NCBI RefSeq assembly: GCF_018614095.1
Contig: NZ_JAGGOY010000043.1
Span: forward strand, 1 to 64,000
Direction: 5' to 3'
Length of the DNA: 64,000 nucleotides
Source of the DNA: Streptomyces sp. ISL-87
GTDB lineage: Bacteria; Actinomycetota; Actinomycetes; Streptomycetales; Streptomycetaceae
Shown here in pieces: positions 16,635 to 25,080 of the stretch. Each line of letters opens with the position of its first letter. Within the stretch, counting starts at the first letter, position 1. The position numbers and the translations under genes are program-made. The notes under the pieces were generated by a model. The model searched no databases. It saw only the letters and a program-made list of their open reading frames with translations, and was not told where the DNA came from.

Positions 16635-19600
16635 GGAGCGCTTGAAGACCGCTACCGTGCGGGCCGGCGCGGTGAACTCTCCCGTCTTCGCGTCGTACGC
16701 CGACTCCTTCACCGCGGGGTCGGAGCCTGCGGCCTGCACCCGGTGCAGCGCGTAGCCGCGGCCCGCGAGGTCCGGGATGCGCTGGGCCTGGGCGGCAGGG
16801 GTGGCGTTGAAGACCACCACCAGGTCGCCGAGCGTCATGGTGATCACGCCCGGGGTCTCCTCCTTGCCCGAGAGGGGGAAGGCGAGGGCGGACTGGACCG
16901 CCTGCGCCGTGGTGAGGGCGAACGCCGGCTCGGTGGTGCGGATCTTGAGCAGGTCGCGGTAGGACGCCGAGGTCGCGGCACTCTGCGCACAGGTCGGGGA
17001 CGGCTTCGTCAGAAGCGCCTTCGCGTACGGCCACTTCGCACGGTTGTCGGCGGCCGGAGGAAGACCCCGGCCGAAGCCGTTGCCGTCGCCGCAGTCCCAC
17101 TGGATGGCGTTGAACCAGTCGCCGCTGTCGAACGAGTTGCGGTCCAGGGACTTCGAACGCAGCAGGTCCGTGCCCGCCTGGGACAGGGCCGGGCCCTGCG
17201 AGAGAGCCGCCGTGGCCATCGCCAGGACCTGCATACGGGCCTTGTCGGCCTCCGAGGTGCCCTGCGGGAGCTTGTACGTCAGCGCGTCGTAGAGGGACTC
17301 GTTGTCGTGGGCGTCCGCGTAGGCCAGGGCGTCGCCCGGAGCCGCCGCGTACCCGGCCGGGGCGCCGTTGTAGTCCAGCTCGGACCCCTTGATCCGGCGG
17401 CCGGTGGTGTCCGTGAAGACGTACGAGGCGAGGTTGCCGGACAGGCCGACCTTGATCAGGTCCTGGGCGTGCAGGAGACGGGCGCGCTGCTGCTCCGGAG
17501 TGCCGTTCGCGGGCGAGGAGTTCGGCGCCGTGAAGAGGCCGGACGCGAAGCCCTGCACGCGCGGGTCCTCGTCGAAGGGGCCGCCGCCGCGGACCGCGTC
17601 GCGGGCCCGGTCGGAGAAGGTAGCGATGCCGGTGCCTGCCATGTTCTTCTGGGTGGCCTGGACGAAGCGTGCGTCGTCCGCGACCTCGCCGAAGTTCCAG
17701 CCTTCCCCGTAGAGGACGATCTTCTTGCCGTCCACCCCGTCCTTGGCGACGGTCAGGGCGTCCAGGGCCGCGCGCACGGCCAGGATGTTCGCCTTCGGGT
17801 GGTGCCCCATCAGGTCGAAGCGGAAGCCGTCGACCTTGTACTCCTTCGCCCAGGTGACGACGGAGTCCACGACGAGGCGGCCCATCATGGCGTTCTCGGG
17901 CGCCGTGTTGGAGCAGCAGCTGGAGGTGGCCACGCTGCCGTCGGCCAGCAGGCGCTGGTAGTAGCCCGGGACGATGCGGTCCAGGACCGACTTGTCCGCC
18001 TGGCCGGACGCCACCGTGTGGTTGTAGACCACGTCCATGACGGTGCGCAGCCCGGCGCCGTTCAGCGACTGGACCATCTTGCGGAACTCGACCGTACGGG
18101 CGGTGCCGTTCGGATCGCTCGCGTACGAGCCCTCGGGCACGGTGTAGTGCAGCGGGTCGTAGCCCCAGTTGTACGCGTCCTTCGCGGCCGCGGCGGCCAC
18201 GCAGGCCTGCTGTTCCTCCGAGTCGGGGGCGTACGCCTTCAGGTCGCAGGCGGGTTCGGTGCGGTCCGCCGGGTTCTCCGGGATGGTGCCGATGTCGAAG
18301 GCCGGGAGGAGGTGGACGTACGAGGTACCGGCGGCGGCCAGCGAGCGCAGGTGGCGCATGCCCGCCGAGTCCGAGTCAGTGAAGGCCAGGTACTGGCCGG
18401 GGTGGGCGGTGGTGCGGTCCGCGACCGAGAAGTCACGGATGTGCAGCTCCTGGATCTGCGCCGAGGTGAAGGGGACGGCCGCGGGCTTGCGCAGGTCGCG
18501 CCAGCCGGGCGGGGCGAGCTTCGGGTCGGCCAGGTCGACGGCCAGGCTGTACGTGGAATCGGTGGTCAGGGCCGTGGAGTACGGGTCGGTGACCAGGTTC
18601 CGTACGATCTGCCCGGTGCTCGGGGCCCAGACGGTCACGGCGTAGCGGTAGGGCTTGCCCGCCCAGCCGCGCTCGCCGCGCACCGACCAGACGCCTGTGG
18701 TGTCGTCGCGGCGCATGGCGACCGTGCGGCCGTCGAGTTCGAGGGAGACCTGCTGGGCCGTGGGGGCCCAGACGGAGAGGATGGGGCGGCCGTCCTTGAA
18801 GACGGGGCCGAGGGCGGCCTGCGTCGCGTACAGGTCGTCCAGGACGCCGGCCAGCTGTACGCCGGTGGCGGCCAGGACGGCGCCGTTGGCGGCGCGGGCG
18901 CTCGCGACGAGCTGACCGCGCAGGGCCTCGCGGACCCGGTCGCGGTCGCGCGGGTCGACGGTGTAGGCGGTGTACGTCGCCAGGTGCGGGAACTTCTGCT
19001 TCTGGGCGTCGGTGAGCCGGGACGCGGCCAGCCGCAGCCACTGGGCGCCGGCGGCGCCGGTCAGGGCGCCGTTCTCGGCCTTGACCGTGCCCTCGCGGGA
19101 GGCGAGGAGCTGGACGGACGCCGCGGCCGCGGGTGCGTTCCAGGCGAGGGTGTCGCGGTCGATCCAGACGGCCTGGGCCTTGGTGAGGTCCAGGGCGGCG
19201 GACGAGCCGGCGGGCTGCGGGAGGAGGTACGCGGACTGCCCGCCCAGCATCCAGACCTCGTGGCCGGTGGCCTTCAGGTCCAGGGACTGGTCGGAGGGGA
19301 GGTCCTTCTCGTCGCCCTTGTGGAGGATGTAGCTGAGGCCGGCCGCCCCGGCGGCGAGCGGGACCTCGTACACCGCGCCGTAGGAGTCGGTGCGGGTGGG
19401 CTGGAGCGGCTTGGACCAGTCGGTCGGGGTCGCGGCGCCGGTCCAGACGTGCAGGCCCCAGCCGTCGTAGGCACCGTCGGCGCGCTTGTAGTGGAGGACG
19501 GCCTTGGTCTGGTCCTGCGGCGGGTAGGCGGGACGGTCGGTGCGGGCGGGCTCCTTGCCCTGCTCCAGCCAGATCTCGCCGGTCTTGGTCACGTCGATGG

Positions 19601-22025
19601 TGCGGTCGGCGGCGACGTCCTTGTTCCCGTCCTTGTCGATGACGAGGTAACCGACCGAGGAGGCGCCGGGCTTGAGCTTGACGTAGGCGAAGGCGCCGTA
19701 CGCGTCGCGGCCTGTGAAGTCGTGGCCGGCCGGCCAGGGAGTGGCTTCGCCGTCGGCGAGGTCGCCCCAGGCGTAGAGCCGCCAGTTGGTGTAGTCGCCG
19801 TCGGGACGGTTGTAGTGGACGACGGCGTAGTCGCGCTGGGTGGCGGTGGGGATCTCGGTCGGCGGGGCCTGGCCGGAGACGGACTCGGCGAGGGCGCTCG
19901 CGGTGTGGCGGGTGGGGGCACCCCCAGCGGTAGCTGGGGGAGAGTCGACGGCCACGGCCTTGTAGCGCAGGGGGGTGCCGGCCGGGGCGGTGATGTGCTG
20001 GGTGACCTTGTACGGGGCGTGGTCGGCCGAGCCGAGGACCTGCCAGGCGCCGGTGCCCGCCTGGGCGGCGAAGACCACGCGGTTCAGGGCACCCGGGCCG
20101 CCGCCGGAGACGTCCGCGGAGAGCTCGACGGTGCCGGTGGCGCCGGGGGCCGGGGCCTTCAGGGTGAGGGCGGGCTTGGCGGTGGGGGCGGCGAGCGGGG
20201 CGGTGGCCTGGAGGACCACCGAGCCGAGGGCGGGGACGACGACGGTGAGCTTGCCGGCCGCGGAGGCCCGGATCAGGGCCGTGCCGCCGTAGAGGGTGCG
20301 GTACTGGGCGCCGGCCGGGGCGTCGATCTCCACGGTCCGGGATTCGGCGGCGTTGTTGGCGGCGACCAGGTACTCGGTGCGGGTCTTGGAGTCGGTGCGG
20401 GCGAAGGCGTAGACCGAGCCGTCGGAGAAACGTTCACTCTGGATGCCGTCGCGCAGGGCCGGGTGGTCCTTGGTCAGCTTCGAGAGAGCACTGATCTGCT
20501 TGTAGAGCGGGTGCCCCGGATCGTAAGCGTCGCTCGCGTGTGTGCGCACTGTTCCGAGCTGGTCGTCGTCCAGGTAGTCGGCGACCTGCGAGGCGAACAG
20601 CGGCTGACGGGCGTCCTTGTCGCCGCCCGCGCCGGTGAAGCCCTGCTCATCGCCGGAGTAGATCACCGGATTGCCACGGGAGAAGAACATCAGCTCGTTC
20701 GCGAGCCGGTACCGGTCGAGCAGCTCCTGCTCCCCCGCCCCCGGCCGGTCCTGCTTCAGGAAGGTCCCGAAACGGCCCATGTCGTGGTTGCCGAGGAAGG
20801 TCACCTGCTCGTAGGCGTTGGCCTTGTCGGTGGTGTACCGGTAGTCGTCACCGAGGACCGAGGCCAGCCGGCCGGCCGCCGCGCCTTGGGAGGCGTAGGC
20901 GCGGACCGCGTCCTGGAACGGGAAGTCGAGGGTGGCGTCGAGGCGCCCCCGCGTCACGTACGGGGAGGTGACCGCGGTGTCGGCGGAGTAGACCTCGCCG
21001 AACATGAAGAAGTCCTTGCGGCCGCGCTGGGCCGCGTACCTGTCGAGGGCGGTGGCCCACTGGGTCCAGAACTCGGTGTTGACGTGCTTGACCGTGTCGA
21101 TGCGGAAGCCGTCGATGTCGAAGTCCCTGACCCACTTCTCGTAGATCTTCTCCATCCCGCCGACGACCTCGGGACGTTCGGTCCACAGGTCGTCCAGGCC
21201 GAAGAAGTCCCCCTGGCCGGAGGATTCCCCGGCGAAGGTGGAGTCGCCCCGGTTGTGGTACATCGCGGGGTCGTTGAGCCAGGCCGGGGCCTTGAGGTTC
21301 TTCTTCGCGTCGGGGACGAAGGGCGTGCGCGGGAACGATTCGGCGTCGGTCTTCGGGAACTTCCACTTCCCGTCGGCGGAGTTGGCGTAGTCGGCGTCGC
21401 CGAAGGGGACGCCGTCCTTTGTCAGGTAGGGGAAGGCGCCCTTGGAGAGGTACTCGTAGGACTTCTCCTTGTAGTCGACGACGTCGGCCGTGTGGTTGGT
21501 GATGACGTCGAAGAAGACCTTCATCCCCTTCTTGTGCGCCTTGTCGATCAGCCGCTCCAAGTCGGCGTTGGTGCCGAAGTGCGGGTCGACCTGGGTGAAG
21601 TCGGTGATCCAGTAGCCGTGGTAGCCGGCCGAGACGTCGTCGCCCTTGCCCTGCACCGGCTGGTTCTTGAAGATCGGCGCCATCCAGATGGCCGTGGTGC
21701 CGAGCCCCTTGATGTAGTCGAGCCGGTCGGTCAGGCCCTTGAGGTCGCCGCCCTGGTAGAAGCCCTTGTCCGTCGGGTCCAGGCCGGTCTCCAGCCGGGT
21801 GCCGGTCAGGCCGCCCCGGTCGTTGCGCGGATCGCCGTTGGCGAACCGGTCCGGGAGGACGAAGTAGAACTGCTCCCGGGTCAGGTCGTGCCGGGCGGGC
21901 TCGGCCGCCAGCTTCGCGTCCGAGGGCGGGGCCGGCGGCCGGGCGGCGGAGGCCGCCGCGGGCAGGGCGGGCAGAAGGGTCACGGCCAGGGTGGCGGCGA
22001 GGACTCCTGCGGCAGGGCGTATCAA
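16632..22025 (-). CDS. pulA: Secreted bifunctional alpha-amylase/pullulanase (amylopullulanase)
   Basis: The 1797-residue enzyme starts at TTG 22025, with AAGGAG seven bases upstream, and has a signal peptide ending near PAAASA. Two GH13 modules are present. The N-terminal amylase has FFDVITNH, GFRIDTVKH (nucleophile Asp), FGEVY (acid/base Glu) and FLGNHD. Two pullulanase-associated starch-binding modules follow (YAVVHYNRPDGDYTNWRLYAW and VLHYKRADGAYDGWGLHVW, truncated here to the cores). The C-terminal pullulanase has MDVVYNH, DGFRFDLMGHH, GEGWNFGEV and ADAHDNESL. It would cleave alpha-1,4 and alpha-1,6 bonds of starch or glycogen outside the cell. It lies 96 bp after the alpha-amylase gene with a hairpin between. 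Confidence 0.93.
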   Translation of the reverse strand: MIRPAAGVLAATLAVTLLPALPAAASAARPPAPPSDAKLAAEPARHDLTREQFYFVLPDRFANGDPRNDRGGLTGTRLETGLDPTDKGFYQGGDLKGLTDRLDYIKGLGTTAIWMAPIFKNQPVQGKGDDVSAGYHGYWITDFTQVDPHFGTNADLERLIDKAHKKGMKVFFDVITNHTADVVDYKEKSYEYLSKGAFPYLTKDGVPFGDADYANSADGKWKFPKTDAESFPRTPFVPDAKKNLKAPAWLNDPAMYHNRGDSTFAGESSGQGDFFGLDDLWTERPEVVGGMEKIYEKWVRDFDIDGFRIDTVKHVNTEFWTQWATALDRYAAQRGRKDFFMFGEVYSADTAVTSPYVTRGRLDATLDFPFQDAVRAYASQGAAAGRLASVLGDDYRYTTDKANAYEQVTFLGNHDMGRFGTFLKQDRPGAGEQELLDRYRLANELMFFSRGNPVIYSGDEQGFTGAGGDKDARQPLFASQVADYLDDDQLGTVRTHASDAYDPGHPLYKQISALSKLTKDHPALRDGIQSERFSDGSVYAFARTDSKTRTEYLVAANNAAESRTVEIDAPAGAQYRTLYGGTALIRASAAGKLTVVVPALGSVVLQATAPLAAPTAKPALTLKAPAPGATGTVELSADVSGGGPGALNRVVFAAQAGTGAWQVLGSADHAPYKVTQHITAPAGTPLRYKAVAVDSPPATAGGAPTRHTASALAESVSGQAPPTEIPTATQRDYAVVHYNRPDGDYTNWRLYAWGDLADGEATPWPAGHDFTGRDAYGAFAYVKLKPGASSVGYLVIDKDGNKDVAADRTIDVTKTGEIWLEQGKEPARTDRPAYPPQDQTKAVLHYKRADGAYDGWGLHVWTGAATPTDWSKPLQPTRTDSYGAVYEVPLAAGAAGLSYILHKGDEKDLPSDQSLDLKATGHEVWMLGGQSAYLLPQPAGSSAALDLTKAQAVWIDRDTLAWNAPAAAASVQLLASREGTVKAENGALTGAAGAQWLRLAASRLTDAQKQKFPHLATYTAYTVDPRDRDRVREALRGQLVASARAANGAVLAATGVQLAGVLDDLYATQAALGPVFKDGRPILSVWAPTAQQVSLELDGRTVAMRRDDTTGVWSVRGERGWAGKPYRYAVTVWAPSTGQIVRNLVTDPYSTALTTDSTYSLAVDLADPKLAPPGWRDLRKPAAVPFTSAQIQELHIRDFSVADRTTAHPGQYLAFTDSDSAGMRHLRSLAAAGTSYVHLLPAFDIGTIPENPADRTEPACDLKAYAPDSEEQQACVAAAAAKDAYNWGYDPLHYTVPEGSYASDPNGTARTVEFRKMVQSLNGAGLRTVMDVVYNHTVASGQADKSVLDRIVPGYYQRLLADGSVATSSCCSNTAPENAMMGRLVVDSVVTWAKEYKVDGFRFDLMGHHPKANILAVRAALDALTVAKDGVDGKKIVLYGEGWNFGEVADDARFVQATQKNMAGTGIATFSDRARDAVRGGGPFDEDPRVQGFASGLFTAPNSSPANGTPEQQRARLLHAQDLIKVGLSGNLASYVFTDTTGRRIKGSELDYNGAPAGYAAAPGDALAYADAHDNESLYDALTYKLPQGTSEADKARMQVLAMATAALSQGPALSQAGTDLLRSKSLDRNSFDSGDWFNAIQWDCGDGNGFGRGLPPAADNRAKWPYAKALLTKPSPTCAQSAATSASYRDLLKIRTTEPAFALTTAQAVQSALAFPLSGKEETPGVITMTLGDLVVVFNATPAAQAQRIPDLAGRGYALHRVQAAGSDPAVKESAYDAKTGEFTAPARTVAVFKRS
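19921..19940. repeat. Small palindromic element in frame inside pulA
   Basis: CCCCCAGC and GCTGGGGG flank GGTA, giving an 8-bp hairpin, preceded by GTGGGGGCA and followed by GAGAGTCG. The stretch encodes the low-complexity linker residues SPPATAGGAPT between two domains. Similar G-rich palindromes (GGGGGCACCCCCAGC type) are dispersed in many Streptomyces genomes, so this may be an in-frame insertion of such an element. That identification is from memory. Confidence 0.5.
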
Positions 22026-22061
22026 GGCGGATCTCCTTGGTTACGTGACGTGGCAAGGATG

Positions 22062-22107
22062 AGGGCCGCCCGGCGATGGCGGGGTTCTTACGGCGCCGGG
22101 CGGCCCT
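22062..22107 (-). terminator. Hairpin between alpha-amylase and pulA
   Basis: A perfect 14-bp GC-rich stem (22062-22075 with 22094-22107) with an 18-nt loop starts 15 bp after the amylase stop. Only 36 bp then remain before the pulA start codon, too little for a full separate promoter. The hairpin may therefore act as a partial terminator or as an mRNA-stability element separating the two expression levels. Confidence 0.6.
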
Positions 22108-22121
22108 GGTCTGTGGGCGGG

Positions 22122-23837
22122 TCAGTTGCGCCAGGTGTCGTTCAGCGTGACCGTGCCGCTCGCGGGGACGGTGGCGGTCCGGTTGGCACCGCTCTCCCAG
22201 GTGACGTTTCCGGCGGCGTCCTTGCGGAGGTACTTGTACGAGAAGGCCGTGCCGGGCGCCAGCGTCACGTCGAGCTTCCAGACGGGGTAGGCCGCCGGGT
22301 CGAGCTTGAGGGCGCTGCCGGTGTTCCAGTTGCCGAGGGCGGGCTGGTCGCCGGTGACGTAGATGTTCTGGCCGAGGGCGGTGGTGGCGTTGACGGCGAA
22401 CGAGGCGCCGGCCGAGGGGGCCGGGGCCGTACCGCCACCGCAGGTGCGGGCGTTCACGTGCAGGGCGACGGCGGTACCGGCGCCGAGGGTGGCGGTGAAC
22501 TGGCCCGACGAGCTGACGGTGACCGTACGGCCGCTCTGCACGTCGCAGTAGTCGCCGCCGGGGAGGGAGGTCTGGAAGGTACGGGTCAGGGCCGCGTCCT
22601 CGTGGTTGATGGCGACGTACGCCTTGGCGCCCCGCCCGAAGGCGATCTGGTCGCCGCCGTTGTCCCACCAGTCGGTCACGGCCTGTCCGCTCGCCGCGTT
22701 GCGGAAGGCGACCATGGAGGAGATCTCCCGCCAGGCGTGCTGGCACTTCCAGCCGTCGGTGTAACAGGCGTTCACCGAGCCGCCGTTCGGCGGGCCGGCG
22801 TCCTTGTCGGTCCACTCGTACCCGGAGTGCACGTCCGGGGACCCGTACGGCCAGGCCAGCATGAAGACGCTCGCCAGGGTGTAGGCGGAGCCGTCCTTGT
22901 AGTTGAGGGTGTCGCCGCCGCGCTCGGTGTCGTGGTTGTCGACGAACACGGCGGACTGCGAGGCGGGCATGTAGCCCCAGGCCTCGCCGAAGTTCTTCAG
23001 GTAGGCGAGGTTCTCGTTCTGGAAGACGCGCTTGAGGTCGCGGGCGTACCGGAACTCCTGCACATCGCCGTTGCCGAGGTACTCACTGGGCTGGACCGCC
23101 TCGCCGGCGCCGAAGATCGCCTCCTGCTTCCAGTAGGCGGAGGGGTTGGTCAGCCGGGACTTGATGTTGGCGAGGTCGGCGGCGGGCATGTGCTTGGCGG
23201 CGTCGATCCGGAAGCCGTCGACGCCGAGGGAGAGCAGGTCGTTGAGGTACCCGGCGATCCGGCCGCGTACGTAGTCCTCGCCGGTGTCGAGGTCGGCGAG
23301 CTGGACGAGCTCGCAGTTCTGTACGTTCGCGCGGTCGCCGTAATTCGAGATGGCCGATCGGCAGTCGTCCATGTCGGAGCCGGAGTACAGGCCCGGGTAG
23401 TTGTACTTCGTGTACGAAGAGCCCCCGGTTCCGGTGCCGTCGGCCGCCGCCATGTGGTTGATGACGGAGTCGGCGACCACCTTCACCCCGGCGGCGTGGC
23501 AGGTGTCGACCATGGCCTTGAAGGCGGCCCGGTCACCGAGCCGCCCGGCGATCTTGTAACTGACGGGCTGGTACGAGGTCCACCACTGGGAGCCCTGGAT
23601 GTGCTCCTGCGGCGGCGAGACCTGGACGTACCCGTAACCGGCGGGCCCGAGGGCATCGGTGCAGGCCCGGGCGACGGAGTCGAACTTCCACTCGAAGAGA
23701 ACGGCGGTGACGTCCTTGCCGCCGGGGGGCGTGGCGGCCGCCTGCGGCGCGAGGGCGGCGACCGCTCCGGCGACCAGGGCGGTGGCGGCGAGGAGCGTTC
23801 CGGCGGTTCTTGCAGCACTGACAGCATTGGCAGGCAT
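22122..23837 (-). CDS. Secreted alpha-amylase with C-terminal CBM20 starch-binding domain
   Basis: The 571-residue protein has a Sec signal (TLLAATALVAGAVAALAPQAAA) and a single GH13 domain with all four signature regions: VVADSVINH, GFRIDAAKH (nucleophile Asp), GEAV with the acid Glu, and FVDNHD. After about residue 470 comes a CBM20 starch-binding domain (ASFAVNATTALGQNIYVTGD, LGNWNTGSAL). The ATG at 23837 has GGAGG upstream. The longer upstream frame would run through the operator region. It hydrolyses internal alpha-1,4 bonds of starch, providing maltodextrins for MalEFG. Expression is probably under MalR-type control (see 23900-23927). Confidence 0.95.
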   Translation of the reverse strand: MPANAVSAARTAGTLLAATALVAGAVAALAPQAAATPPGGKDVTAVLFEWKFDSVARACTDALGPAGYGYVQVSPPQEHIQGSQWWTSYQPVSYKIAGRLGDRAAFKAMVDTCHAAGVKVVADSVINHMAAADGTGTGGSSYTKYNYPGLYSGSDMDDCRSAISNYGDRANVQNCELVQLADLDTGEDYVRGRIAGYLNDLLSLGVDGFRIDAAKHMPAADLANIKSRLTNPSAYWKQEAIFGAGEAVQPSEYLGNGDVQEFRYARDLKRVFQNENLAYLKNFGEAWGYMPASQSAVFVDNHDTERGGDTLNYKDGSAYTLASVFMLAWPYGSPDVHSGYEWTDKDAGPPNGGSVNACYTDGWKCQHAWREISSMVAFRNAASGQAVTDWWDNGGDQIAFGRGAKAYVAINHEDAALTRTFQTSLPGGDYCDVQSGRTVTVSSSGQFTATLGAGTAVALHVNARTCGGGTAPAPSAGASFAVNATTALGQNIYVTGDQPALGNWNTGSALKLDPAAYPVWKLDVTLAPGTAFSYKYLRKDAAGNVTWESGANRTATVPASGTVTLNDTWRN

Positions 23838-23899
23838 GTGGGGGGCCTCCTGGCGGGAGAGGTGGGGATTGCAGCGACGGTAGGTGCCAGGTGGGAGGG

Positions 23900-23927
23900 C
23901 TGCAAGAGTTTGCGCAAGACATTGCAG
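23900..23927 (-). promoter_or_regulatory. Candidate LacI/MalR-type operator upstream of alpha-amylase
   Basis: The plus strand reads CTGCAAGAG (23900-23908), TGCGCAAG (23911-23918) and TTGCAG (23922-23927). These closely spaced repeats of TTGC/GCAA are the half-sites expected for LacI-type maltose regulators of streptomycetes. The 9-mer CTGCAAGAG is repeated exactly, in the same orientation relative to the gene, upstream of malE (30121-30129). The site lies 63-90 bp before the amylase start codon. Confidence 0.6.
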
Positions 23928-24031
23928 AATTGTTTCGCCGCCGTGCCGCTCCGCGTGCTGCGGGCCGGGCACCCTCGCCGCCATGGACGGGCCCCGCCCG
24001 GCCGTCCGGCACGTCGCGCACACTCCCTCCG

Positions 24032-24060
24032 GCCCCGGGGCCGGGTGCCGGGCCCGGGGC
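24032..24060 (-). terminator. GC-rich hairpin after the LacI-type regulator gene
   Basis: An 8-bp stem GCCCCGGG/CCCGGGGC (24032-24039 with 24053-24060) begins 15 bp after the stop of the regulator gene on the minus strand. It probably ends the malEFG-aglA-regulator transcript. Confidence 0.5.
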
Positions 24061-24075
24061 ACGCTGAGGGCAGCG

Positions 24076-25080
24076 CTACGCCGGCGCCTGCCCCGTCGAG
24101 CCCCGTACCACCAGTTCCGGCTGGAAGATGTACTCCGTGCGCTGGACCGGGGTGCCGCCGACCGCCTCCAGGAGGGCGCCCACCGCTGCCGTCGCCATGG
24201 CGCGGACCGGCTGGCGGACCGTGGTCAGTGGCGGGTCCGTGAAGGCGATCAGCGGCGAGTCGTCGAAACCGACCACCGAGACGTCCTCCGGGACCCGCAG
24301 GCCCCGTTCGCGCGCCGCGCGGATGACGCCGAGGGCCATCGGGTCGCTGCCGCACACGATGCCCGTGCAGCCGCGGTCCAGCAGGGCGCCGCCCGCCGCG
24401 TGGCCGCCCTCCACCGTGAACAGGGTGCGCTGGATCAGGCCTTCCGCGGCCGCCGAGGGCAGGGCCGCCGTGAAGCCGGCCTCCTTGCGGGCCGAGGGGA
24501 CGTACCGGGTCGGGCCGATGGCCAGGCCGATCCGCTCGTGGCCCAGGTCCTCCAGGTGGCGGACGGCCATGTCCGCCGCCGCCCGGTCGTCCGGGGAGAT
24601 GAAGGGGGCGTTCACCCGCTCGTTGAAGCCGTTGATCAGCACGAACGGGATCCCCCGCCCGGCCAGCCGCTGGTAACGGGAGGGGTCCGCCGCCGAGTCC
24701 GCGTGCAGGCCGGACAGGAACATGATCCCGGTGACACCACGTTCCACCAGCTGCTCCACCAGCTCGTCCTCGGTGGCGCCGCCCGGCGTCTGCGTGCACA
24801 GCACCGGCGTGTACCCGTGTCCGGCCAGGGCCTGCTCTATGACCTGTGCGAACGCCGGGAAGATGGGGTTGGTGAGCTCCGGAATGAGCAGGCCGACGAG
24901 GCCGTTGCTGCGGCGGCGCAGGCGCACCGGGCGCTCGTAGCCCAGCAGGTCGAGGGCGGCCAGCACCTTGTGCCGGGTGCCGGCCGCCACGCCCGACTTG
25001 CCGTTGAGCACCCGGCTGACGGTCGCCTCGCTGACCTGGGCCTGCGCGGCGATGTCCGTCAGCCGCAGCGGGGAAGTCAC
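24076..25080 (-). CDS. LacI-family regulator, MalR paralogue (distal copy)
   Basis: The 334-residue protein has a LacI helix-turn-helix at the N-terminus (LTDIAAQAQVSEATVSRVLN with hinge LGYERPVRLR) and a periplasmic-binding-like effector domain (VGLLIPELTNPIFPAFAQVI, VPEDVSVVGFDDSPLIAFTD). It is a clear paralogue of the regulator at 31894-32934, with long shared stretches such as SVVGFDDSPLIAFTDPPLTT. The GTG at 25080 overlaps the aglA stop (GTGA), so it is translationally coupled and is the last gene of the malEFG operon. Dimers would bind palindromes upstream of the mal and amylase genes and release on maltose or a maltodextrin. Why two copies exist is unknown. Confidence 0.9.
   Translation of the reverse strand: MTSPLRLTDIAAQAQVSEATVSRVLNGKSGVAAGTRHKVLAALDLLGYERPVRLRRRSNGLVGLLIPELTNPIFPAFAQVIEQALAGHGYTPVLCTQTPGGATEDELVEQLVERGVTGIMFLSGLHADSAADPSRYQRLAGRGIPFVLINGFNERVNAPFISPDDRAAADMAVRHLEDLGHERIGLAIGPTRYVPSARKEAGFTAALPSAAAEGLIQRTLFTVEGGHAAGGALLDRGCTGIVCGSDPMALGVIRAARERGLRVPEDVSVVGFDDSPLIAFTDPPLTTVRQPVRAMATAAVGALLEAVGGTPVQRTEYIFQPELVVRGSTGQAPA

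Noticed and set aside
16743..24242. 2499-codon open frame on the plus strand opposite pulA and amylase
   Set aside because: It is the antisense shadow of well-supported GH13 genes in very GC-rich DNA, with Gly/Arg/Val-rich sequence and no domain features.
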